Source: JAXMBX01 sp046349635
GTDB taxonomy: Bacteria > Planctomycetota > Planctomycetia > Planctomycetales > Planctomycetaceae
DNA: 64,000 nt
Reading direction: 5' to 3'
NCBI GenBank assembly: GCA_046349635.1
Contig: JAXMBX010000010.1
Span: forward strand, 42,650-106,649
Positions 49,191-57,218 of the stretch are shown here, one piece after another; the stretch's first letter is position 1; each line of letters opens with the position of its first letter. The notes beneath the pieces are model-generated. The model saw nothing but the letters and a program-made list of their open reading frames with translations, did no database searches and was not told the DNA's origin. The translations under genes and the position numbers were made by a program.

Positions 49191-52100
49191 TCAAGTGACG
49201 GTAATCGAGGCGGTATCGCGGGCGAGGGAGAAGGCTGTGGTCCCGCCGCGGGTGTTGGTGTCCACCTTGGTCCCTTCGGTGCCGGTGGATTGATCCCAGG
49301 CGGCAAAGGACATCGAACGGACGCCAACAAACGTGGACAACGGCTTGAAGCGGATCAGCGTACTGGCAACCGCGCGTAACAGCAGCGAGTTCGACTGGTC
49401 TACCGCCCCCACATTCGTCCAAGTGGCCCCGCTGTCCAGCGAGTATTGCCACGTCCCGCCCGAATTCGGGACGCCGTAGATGGCGATTCCCTGGGGATCG
49501 GTGGACTCCAGGTCGGTGATATAGTTGGCACCTCCGGAAGCAATCAGGTCGGGGATCGAGATTCCGGCGGGGTTACTATCGGTCTTGGGGATGGTGGGAA
49601 GGGTCGGAGAACCGGCCGGGTTGAGGACGGGGGCATCGTTGACCGTGTTGACAGTGAGGGTGGGCGTTGTCGGCCCCGACGCTGAAGGGAGTCGTTGTGC
49701 CGGTTGTGGTGGCGGTCGACCTTAACTCCTTGCGGTCCTGCTGACGATCCCGAAGGCGTAGAAGAAGATCCTGCGGTCGCCGGTGGCCGCCGTTGGGGAC
49801 GAAGCGGAGGTACGGAGGCATCAGATTTGAGCAACAGGGCGTTATTCGCCGCGACGGCACCGATAGAGGTCCAGGTGGCGGTATTGTCGAGGGAGTATTC
49901 CCAGTGGCCACCGACGTCCTGAACGGAAGTAGATCGCAATCCCCTCGACACCCCCGTCGACGTCGGTGATGTATTCATCGGAGAGACGCTGGCAATCATG
50001 TTATTGACCTTAGCCGAGGTTGTTGATCGCGGACTTATTGACCGTGGGGACCACGGGGATCAGGGCGTTGAAGAGGAGGGGGGCGTCGTTCACGGGAGTG
50101 ACGGTGATGCTGGGCAAAGGTCCGCCTTAACACTGAAAGCCGTGGTGCCGCCGTTGGTGGTGATGGTTGGCGAAGCCCCCATTGGTGCCGGTGGACTGGT
50201 CCCAGCGCGGAAATAGACCTTGCGCGTGCCGTTGAAGTTGGTCAGCGGGACGAAGCGGAGTCGGGTATTGCCGGCGTCGGCCGAAGAGGAGGAGGGCATT
50301 GGTCTTGGGAGACACCGGAGATGGTGGTCCAGGTCCCGCCGTTGCTGAGGGAGAATGCCAAGCCCGGAGCTGGGAGTGAGGAGGGAAGGAGTGCCCTTCA
50401 GATCAGCGGGATCGGCGTCAGGACGTAACTACTGCCGAGCCGCCGTGCCGGTGATGAGATCCTTGATGGCAGTGCCGGTGCTGTTGAAAGTGTCTTCCGG
50501 AATCGATGGCAGGGAGGGATCGCCAGCCGGGTTCAGGACGGGAGCGGCATCGTTGACGTTGGTGACGTGGATCGTAAAGGTCTTGTCAATAAACTTGTTT
50601 CCCTGATCCGTGCTGCGGATGGTGACAGTCCGAGTTGTTCCCACTTTGTCGAGTGGCGCAGTCTGACTGTCAACCGGTTACCTGAAGATTTTGAACCGTG
50701 CACCATCTCCTCCCCAACAGTATGGAATAGGTGAATGTGTTCCCGGCATCTGGATCGCTGGTGGTTAGATTTCCGACGACAGCCAGAGAAGCGTGTTCCG
50801 GGACGGAATCGTGATCGAGAGTGATGTCGGTTGGGTCTTCGTTCACGTTGGTAACATGGATGGTGAAAGTCTTGTCGAAATGCTGGCCCAATGCATCGCT
50901 TGTGCGGATGGTGACCGTGCGAGGTGTTCCCGCTTCAAAGTTCGAGGCCGGTCGTTCCCACGATCAACTGGCTGACCGAGATGTCGAACTCCGCGCCATC
51001 TCCTCCCGGCTGAATCGAATAGGTGAATGTATCCCCGTCATCGGCATCCGTGGCAGAGAGATTGCCGGACAACGATGGAGGGAGCATTCTCGGGGGCAGT
51101 GTCCTGGTCGAGTGAAATATCGGTGGGGGAATGAGGAAGGGGGGCTTCGTCCGCCCCAATGTCCGGAAGAGAAAGACGGGATTCACCGTCGAAATCAGAG
51201 CCTGGAGCGTTTGACGACGTTCCCGCATTCACAAGTGGTGACTGTGTCGTGATGTGGAACTGGTCACTCCTGAAAATCGGATCGACGCCGATATTAAACA
51301 GGGGTCGGAAGGGGTGCCGCCCGCGTTAACCGTGGTTGGAGAGCCGAACCCGGAGGGATAGTTGAGCCAGTTTCCACCGGCGTTGGGAGTAGACGCCGTT
51401 GTATCCCAGGGCTCCCGCAGGGGGATGGCATCCCGATTCTGCGGAGAGGCCGGTGGAGGCATTTCCACCGATCAGTTGTTGAATATTTTCATCGATCCGC
51501 CGACGGAGGGATGCGAGATCCCCGTCCCGCCATTGCGGACGATCGTGTTATTGATGATCCGTGCGAAGACGGACGCAAATCCCGTCACATGTGCATAGAC
51601 TCCATCTCCGAGATTTTCTTCAATGAAGTTGTTCCGGATGACGGGCGCTGCGTTGGCCAAGTTGATGCCGCGAGACGGAGATCTCGACCCCAGCGCGGCT
51701 TGGCGGGCTTAACGGAGACGAACGCTGAGGCGCCTCCCGTTCCGGAGACCATGTTGGCGACGGATGCAATCAGGATTCCGTCTCCCGAATTATATCGAAT
51801 TCATTTCCGGTGACCGTCGCACGCGAATATCCACTATTGGAATCTGGAGGAGAAGGGCGCGGATCAGGATTCCGTTGGGATTGTCGTGAATCCGGCTGTT
51901 CGAGAGAACCACGGCCGAGGAGAGGGCATTCTGGAATTCCACGCCGTAGACGCTGTTGTGGTGAATGTCGGCATGGTCGATGGTGATTGCCGGGTCTCCA
52001 CCGCTGGCGAAAATGCCGCTTTGGGCATGACGAATTTCGATGTAGGACAGGGATGAGGCGGTTTCCAATGAGGAGGTGGAGAAGCGAATCCCCGTCCAAT

Positions 52101-52784
52101 CCCCGGGGGCCGGCGATGCCGCGGCACTCCTCAGCAGAATAGGTTGGAATGTGGTTCCCTGTGCCGTGAGTGTTCCGTTCACGGTCAGCGACTGGCCGCT
52201 AGAAAACGCGATGGACGCCCCGGGATCGAGGATCAACGATGTTTGAGAGGGGACGACCAGCGAGGCGGTGACGGAGTAACTTCCCGCCGCGACATGCCCC
52301 GTGAGCTTTCCGCCAATCGTCAGACTGCCGACCGAGTCATCATCGGTCACGCTGAGGGAAGTTTGACCGTTATCGAACCCGGAGGCGGTTGCAGTGAGAG
52401 TGGGGGTCTGGGGCCCGTCGATGTCACCATCATTGACGGAATCGAGATTGACGGTCACCGAGGTCTGATTGGCGAGAATTGTAGCGGAGGCGGGGAGCGA
52501 GATTTCGGTGATGTCATCAGTGGAGAGGCTGACAGACAGGGGAGTCGAAACATCAGCGGCATCGACTCGAGTGATCGTGAGTGTCGTAGCGGAGGCCCCT
52601 GCGTTTTCCGCAATTGTCGCTGTCCCCGCGCCAACGTCAGATGGTCAGGGAGCGTGCGCAGTTCGAGCGCTTGGAGAGCGGGGAGTGGACGCTGCTGGCG
52701 TTTGAATCCGAGTGGTCGCCGAGTAGGTGAACTCCGCTTCAAACTGCGGCAAAGAAACAAGTCGAGCCAGTGACGAAGCAACAC
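49191..52784 (-). CDS. Large LEPR-XLL surface protein with Calx-beta, parallel beta-helix and cadherin-like repeats (heavily frameshifted)
   Basis: Near the N-terminus is ALQALELRTLPDHLTL, a LEPR-XLL-type motif. After a frame change comes a Calx-beta-like domain (TLTITRVDAADVSTPLSVSL), then a parallel beta-helix (YIEIRHAQSGIFASGGDPAI and similar turns), then cadherin-like domains ending in HVTNVNEDPTDI and FTIHVTNVNDAAPVLNP. At least three copies of a 110-residue module follow, with GIAIYGVPNSGGTWQYSLD, GAVxxxNxLLL and FAAWDQSTGTEG. The product should be about 1200 residues. I count more than ten frame changes, with logical domain order. The ending TASITVT is abrupt and may itself be a break. 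It is probably an adhesin or matrix protein. Confidence 0.55.
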
Positions 52785-53033
52785 AAAAGAGCACTCCCGA
52801 ACGTTGGGTGCCGCTTAACGCATCGGTGTTGCACCGGTTTCGGAGGATGCCGAAAAAAAATGACTCCGCGACCGACGCCTCCGAGGTTCTTGAAAAGAAC
52901 CAGTAACCACAGCAGGGGTAGCCTGAAAATATCAGAACCTTACGATTCCTGCCTCAGAAAAAACTGAAAGAGGCAACGATTTCAGGGAATACCACTCGGG
53001 GGAAGAAGGAGCAGAGTCACATGGTTTCAAGGA

Positions 53034-53490
53034 TCAGGGGACGAGATCGCCGACGACGCCGAGGGGTTCTTTCGGGATGCCGTGAGATTTGAACGTTTCA
53101 GTCCCTTCGAAGGATGTGGGAGTATTGAGGGTGACGAGCAGGGTGTACTTCGTGGGGCCGTTGGGGTTGGTTCCTTTTCCTTCAGGTGCAGGGTCTGGCC
53201 GTGGACGGTCCCTTCAGGTCGAAGTGGAAGTCGTTCCCCGCGAAGGTGCCGTTGACATGACTGCCATTCTGATTCACGGTCAGAATGAAGGTCGGGACCG
53301 GGGCGACGGCACTGGCCGGAGAAGTTCGCGGGGGTCGTAACCGTCTGGCCGACAACCGGGGATCGACGGGAATCAGGGCCGCGTGCCCGTGGCTGAGGAG
53401 CAGCCTGGATTCGAGGGGTTGAAGTGACTGGAGAACAGAGTACGGACGGCGTTTGGCGGGGGCGAAGAGGTTCTTCAGGATGGACCGCAT
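53034..53490 (-). CDS. Small LEPR-XLL exported protein (frameshifted)
   Basis: The ATG at 53490 begins a basic N-terminus, then SLQPLESRLLLSHGHA, a textbook LEPR-XLL motif. The body is one small beta domain: FILTVNQNGSHVNGTFAGND, FHFDLKG and, in the next frame, TKYTLLVTLNTPTSFEGTET, ending in KEPLGVVGDLVP at 53034. About two or three single-base breaks occur near 53330 and 53200. The product would be about 150 residues. It lies just upstream, on the same strand, of the large LEPR-XLL gene (250 bases), which suggests shared export. The function is unknown. Confidence 0.55.
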
Positions 53491-53539
53491 GATGATTGAC
53501 TCCTGGGTGAGGGAATCGAAACAGAGGCGACTGCGTGCA

Positions 53540-54051
53540 TCAGAACTTTTGCGGGGGGAAGCAATAGGGGAGGGAGGTGTTACGCCCCCGAAGTAATTCG
53601 AGGATTTCCGTCACCTGTTCCGCGTCGAGGGGCTTTCGTGGGCCAAAAGATGACGGCGAACGGCGAAAAGGCGTGGTCCAGAAGTCGTCCTTGGTGTACG
53701 GCGGTGTTCGATCGAGATCTACCAGGTAGTCCAGCCGCTTGCGTTCATCGGGAAGAGGTAAGCGGCAGCCTCCCAGGCCTCGCGCCAATCGGCGGCCCAC
53801 TCAACGACATGGCCGGGGTGATACGGTTCGCCGGAGTAGATCATCGGCGACCGGGCCGGCGAGAGCGACCTGGACCGCCCGCGGAAGTGAAATCGGCCTC
53901 AGTCATCCGTTTCCCGCCGGGAGACCGCACCCTGGGGCGCGCGGGGCCGTCGTCGCTGTCGGGCTCGATGGTGACCTGCTTGACCTTGGGCGCCAAGGAG
54001 AACGGCCATGAGGACATGCCCCGCTTCGTGGTAGGCGGTGAGTTCGGACAT
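53540..54051 (-). CDS. Mini M41-like zinc metalloprotease without AAA domain (frameshifted)
   Basis: The ATG at 54051 opens MSELTAYHEAGHVLMAVLLG, with the zinc motif HEAGH directly at the N-terminus. Further pieces in other frames follow the family of small planctomycetal FtsH-protease-like proteins: KQVTIEPDSDDGP, VALAGPVA, YSGEPYHPGHVVEWAADWRE, FPDERKRLDYL and LDAEQVTEILELLRG. At least five single-base breaks occur; one, near 53749, is explained by a missing C in FP-DER. The intact protein would be about 165 residues. No ATPase domain is present, unlike FtsH. It is probably soluble; the role and substrate are unknown. Confidence 0.6.
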
Positions 54052-54154
54052 TTTGTTTTGGTGCACTATTTTAAGAGGTGAACTTATTTCAGAAGAAGTT
54101 GTGTAAATCAGAACTTGACCCATTTAATTTTACAGATGGTCCTGAGCGAGAGCG

Positions 54155-54967
54155 ATGGAGGATTTTTTGAGATTACTGGATCGTGTCATGGAGAGATTGA
54201 CATTAGCGCGGTCACATACCTTCAAATGGGGGGGAAATGTCGCCTTACATCTATATCAGGTCGTTGCTCATGGTACGGCTCGAAAAATATGGGGAGGCCG
54301 TCAAGACGATTGAGATCTATCCGCGTCTGCCTGTTTTGAACCCCAGTAAAGCGGATGCTGGCAGTGAGAGCTTTCTACGTTGGCAGTTAAGCGCTAGACG
54401 AACTTCCTTTCATTACTTTTCGACGCTCGCTGAACCAAATTGTGATTGGATTTCGCAGTACGCATTTCCATTCCGCTGACCTGGATGACTGGCGTTTAAC
54501 AGTCAACAGAATTGGCCTGGCAGGGGATGAGGTCCTTGAGGCACTACAGCTTATCCGCAAGCGAATTAAACGGACGGATGACTTTGACGTGAATCGCTTC
54601 TTTTGGGATGTGACCGAGGCATTCAAGAGCAAGCCTGAACTCAATAGGAAGAGGAAGAGATCAGGCGACAGGGAGAAGAACCTGATCGAATGCGTCGGGA
54701 AGCACGAAGTCCCTGGGAAAAGCTGGATGTAGACTGGGATCAATTTGGTCCTGAAGAGAAGTACTTGATGATCCCTTGTTGGGACTGCGTGAATGAACTA
54801 GTGCCTCATGGGAATGATAATGGAGCAGAATTGCTCGAGGATTATTGTCGGTGGGACAAGCGGGAGCGCCAAAAAGTCCTGCTGGTTTTTCCTTTGTGAA
54901 AAAGCAGTTTAAGGATTGGGGAATTGACCCGCATAAGCTGTCGGTCACTGAGAGGATGACATCTTGA
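54155..54967 (+). CDS. Unrecognised protein, broken into several frames, lower GC
   Basis: The likely start is the ATG at 54155 (MEDFLRLLDRVMERLTLARS). Coding-like sequence then passes through other frames: LEKYGEAVKTIEIYPRLPVL, LDDWRLTVNRIGLAGDEVLE, KRTDDFDVNRFFWDVTEAFK and SPWEKLDVDWDQFGPEEKYL, ending DWGIDPHKLSVTERMTS at 54967. I do not recognise a family. Base composition is visibly more AT-rich than in neighbouring genes, which suggests transfer from elsewhere. It may be a decayed gene or an error-rich stretch. Its end overlaps the next gene's TTG start, so the two may belong together. Confidence 0.4.
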
Positions 54968-55212
54968 GAGTTGGGAAGGAACAGTCCTTTGATATGGATT
55001 TGTACAACCAGGGGGTTATCGCTCTCGCGTTTGCGGTGCTCAAGATGTGTTGGGGAAGTTGCCCCGTAGATGTGAAGGAGATTGCGGTCGATGCACTAAA
55101 GCGAACGGCGATCCTGCTGGAGGGGGGCAGGCTCAATGAGGAGATCAGAGCTGAATGCGACGCTCAGATCCGCCGCATGACGTCCAAGCTGGCAGTCATC
55201 GCCGGGCTGTAG
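54964..55212 (+). CDS. Hypothetical 82-residue protein
   Basis: The start is a TTG at 54964 with AGAGGA upstream, overlapping the stop of the preceding frame in the string TTGA, a common arrangement for coupled translation. The product (FDMDLYNQGVIALAFAVLKM, VDVKEIAVDALKRTAILLEG) is mostly helical and ends in a basic/hydrophobic segment RRMTSKLAVIAG. No domain is recognised. It resembles small cytoplasmic helper or immunity-type proteins only in size and coupling, which is weak evidence. Confidence 0.5.
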   Translation: MRVGKEQSFDMDLYNQGVIALAFAVLKMCWGSCPVDVKEIAVDALKRTAILLEGGRLNEEIRAECDAQIRRMTSKLAVIAGL

Positions 55213-55235
55213 TGCTTGGACCGACCTACTCCTCC

Positions 55236-55412
55236 TCAGGCAGAGATCAATCTGCGGGAACGGCGGGGTTCTCGGTGAAATCGTTTGCGGGCTTCGAGGA
55301 ACTCGATGACCTTTTTCCGGATCTGGTCCTCAGTGGCATCGTCGGGGACTTCGATGTCGAAGGTCTTGCCATCGGTGGAGATCTGGATTTTGGGCATGGG
55401 GCACTTGGCCAT
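55236..55412 (-). CDS. Hypothetical 58-residue protein
   Basis: The frame from the ATG at 55412 (MAKCPMPKIQIS) to the stop at 55236 encodes a compact protein: strand-like STDGKTFDIEVPDDATEDQ, then a helix IRKKVIEFLEARKRFHRE and a basic tail. A second in-frame ATG at 55397 gives a 53-residue form. The pattern DGKTFDIEVPDDATEDQ resembles the short 'VPDGATPEQ' segments found in some phage and LysM-like proteins, but I cannot name a family. It lies 67 bases beyond the tRNA-Val 3' end on the same strand, after that gene's terminator. Confidence 0.5.
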   Translation of the reverse strand: MAKCPMPKIQISTDGKTFDIEVPDDATEDQIRKKVIEFLEARKRFHREPRRSRRLISA

Positions 55413-55442
55413 GCCAGGGTGTTTTTGATCCAGACAAGTAAA

Positions 55443-55473
55443 AAAGCCATAACCTTGTTCGGGTTATGGCTTT
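55443..55473 (-). terminator. Intrinsic terminator of the tRNA-Val gene
   Basis: On the minus strand, AAAGCCATAACC (55473-55462) pairs perfectly with GGTTATGGCTTT (55454-55443), loop CGAACAA, followed by a T-run. It starts 7 bases beyond the tRNA 3' end. Confidence 0.9.
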
Positions 55474-55479
55474 GGTGAG

Positions 55480-55553
55480 TGGACGATACTGGACTCGAAC
55501 CAGTGACCTCCACGATGTCAACGTGGCGCTCTAACCAACTGAGCTAATCGTCC
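55480..55553 (-). tRNA. tRNA-Val (anticodon GAC)
   Basis: The 74-nucleotide cloverleaf is complete: acceptor GGACGAT/ATCGTCC, D arm GCTC-AGTTGGTTA-GAGC, anticodon stem CCACG/CGTGG with loop TTGACAT giving anticodon GAC, T arm ACTGG-TTCGAGT-CCAGT, discriminator A. The 3' CCA is not encoded. It is the sole tRNA in the window and is followed by its own terminator. Confidence 0.95.
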
Positions 55554-55917
55554 GGGGTTCAGATGTTGTCGGCAACGGGTTTTATGGCCCTTGAGAAACA
55601 CTGGCCGAGCCAGTGCCACCCAGACAGCCCGGAAGACTGGCACAGCCAATCATTTCTCCGTTTGTGCCACCATCTGATAGGTCAAAAGGTAGCCCCTTGA
55701 CCGGCTATGTCAAGCGTGCGGAATCGGGGGTTTTCCGCCGAACTTTTGGCCTCCCAAAGAGATAGGAGAGGGGGCCGAAAAACAAGGTTCGCTTGCAGAG
55801 TCGGAAAACTCCTTGCCTTTTCGGCAAAGTCTGTGAAATCGGTAAAGTTTAACACCGTCCCCGGCCGATCCCTGACTTGGGGGGGATTGCATTTTCAGAT
55901 GGCCAAGGATGTCTGCG

Positions 55918-56949
55918 ATGAAAATGATCTCCTGGAGTACGGGTCTGGCCCTGCTGGCGATGGTGTTCGCGAGCGGTTGTTGCTGTCCCGGACGTTGTTA
56001 TAACTCCTGCTACGATCCGTGCGGCTCGTTGGGGACGTGTGCCCCGTCCTGTGCCCCGGCGTTCAACTCCTGCGGTGGGGGCGGAACATGTGGTGGGTGC
56101 GACATGTGCGGCTCGTCCACGGCGTGGGACGACAGTTGCGACTGGACGATGGACTGCATCGACGGCACCTGCAGTTCCGTCGGGAACCAGTGCGGCAAGC
56201 TGAAGTGCAGGATCAAGAGCGGCTGTAAAAGCTTTTGGGCGGCGCTGAACCATCCTTGCAGTTGCGATCAATGTTCCAACGATGACTCCTATGATTGGCT
56301 GACGCAGCCGGGCTGCGACTGCAGCCGTTGCAAGAAACAAAAGAAATGCAAGGGAGGCTGTGAGTACACGGATGGGATCTCCCCCGAGCCGATGTCTCCG
56401 CCCAAGTGCCAGTCATGCCAGGCTGGGCACAAACGCAAGTATGACGATCCGACCGGTTATGCGCACATTGGCCCGGGATCGGAAGAAATCGAACAGTATG
56501 CGATGGACGGCTCTATCGTTCCGCCGTTCGTACAGGGACCGATGCCTGGCTACGAAATGTATGCCCAGGGGCTGGCTTATCCCCCCGGACAGGAATACTT
56601 CCAGGGTCCTGCCGCGCCGATGATGATGGCTCCGCCACCACAGGTTGCGGAACAAGAGGCTCCCGCGGAGGGGCAACCCCCGGCGCTGGTGCAGCAGCCG
56701 TTGCCTCCGGCGCATTATCCCCCCAGTTCGGCGTATCCGCGCAGCGTGACGCGGTGGCGTCCGGCGGAAAACGTCCCCGCTCCTCCCGTGGAAGAAGATT
56801 CCCAACTGGTTCCGTCGAACCCCATTCCCGGTCCCGCGGTGACGCAGCCGGTGCAGGGTGAGGAAGAGGACGAATTCGAACGTCCCCTGATCCTGCGGCA
56901 GAGCTATGAAGGGGCCCCCGGCTTCGGGATCGTCCCGGCAGGACAGTAA
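55918..56949 (+). CDS. Cysteine- and proline-rich probable lipoprotein
   Basis: I chose the ATG at 55918 (MKMISWSTGLALL), with AAGGA eight bases upstream; an ATG at 55909 would sit on that site. The signal sequence ends AMVFASGC, a probable lipobox. The next 145 residues hold 28 Cys, as in CCCPGRCYNSCYDPC, CGGCDMCGSS and CDCSRCKKQKKCKGGC. The second half is rich in Pro, Gln, Tyr and Glu (MMMAPPPQVAEQEAPAE, LPPAHYPPSSAYPRS). It has no recognised domain. Planctomycete cell walls have been described as rich in cystine and proline, and this composition would suit a disulfide-linked envelope protein (inference). The gene is intact. Confidence 0.7.
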   Translation: MKMISWSTGLALLAMVFASGCCCPGRCYNSCYDPCGSLGTCAPSCAPAFNSCGGGGTCGGCDMCGSSTAWDDSCDWTMDCIDGTCSSVGNQCGKLKCRIKSGCKSFWAALNHPCSCDQCSNDDSYDWLTQPGCDCSRCKKQKKCKGGCEYTDGISPEPMSPPKCQSCQAGHKRKYDDPTGYAHIGPGSEEIEQYAMDGSIVPPFVQGPMPGYEMYAQGLAYPPGQEYFQGPAAPMMMAPPPQVAEQEAPAEGQPPALVQQPLPPAHYPPSSAYPRSVTRWRPAENVPAPPVEEDSQLVPSNPIPGPAVTQPVQGEEEDEFERPLILRQSYEGAPGFGIVPAGQ

Positions 56950-57218
56950 GGCGCAGGCTGGAAACATAGAGCCTTTCCTCTCTGCGGGATTTTCTCGTCC
57001 ACACCTCTTGCGGCTCTGCCCCCGACACGCCTTACGGGCACATTGATCGCCCAGAAAAGCGAGTTTTCTCCTGCTCCTTGACGGGGCGGGGGGAAATATC
57101 TCCAATAGGGCCAAGGAATTGAGGGGAATGAACCCGGTCGATTCCCAGACTGTCACCGTGGTGGGGCCTGCCCTTGGTATCGGCAGCCCTTTTTTTGTTG
57201 CGAGCGTAAGGGACATCG
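56950..57218 (+). promoter_or_regulatory. thrS leader region with attenuator-like terminator
   Basis: This 269-base stretch separates the Cys-rich gene from thrS. Just before thrS it contains an intrinsic-terminator-like hairpin (57164-57196). The segment GTGGTGGGGCCTGCC that forms its 5' arm is weakly like a T-box core, but a full T-box (specifier loop, AG-bulge) is not evident to me. Confidence 0.4.
57164..57196 (+). terminator. Terminator-like hairpin 22 bases before the thrS start
   Basis: GGGC-c-TGCC (57164-57172) pairs with GGCA-GCCC (57182-57189), one bulged C and a 9-base loop, followed by seven T (57190-57196). Its place in the leader suggests attenuation of thrS, or it may end the upstream transcript. 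Confidence 0.65.

Noticed and set aside
49159..52784. The many plus-strand frames opposite the large LEPR-XLL gene as real genes
   Set aside because: They show shadow composition, while the minus strand carries recognisable Calx-beta, beta-helix and cadherin-like motifs.
56950..57196. A full T-box riboswitch upstream of thrS
   Set aside because: I could not find a specifier stem, AG-bulge or the strict T-box sequence by eye; only the terminator and a weak core match are present.
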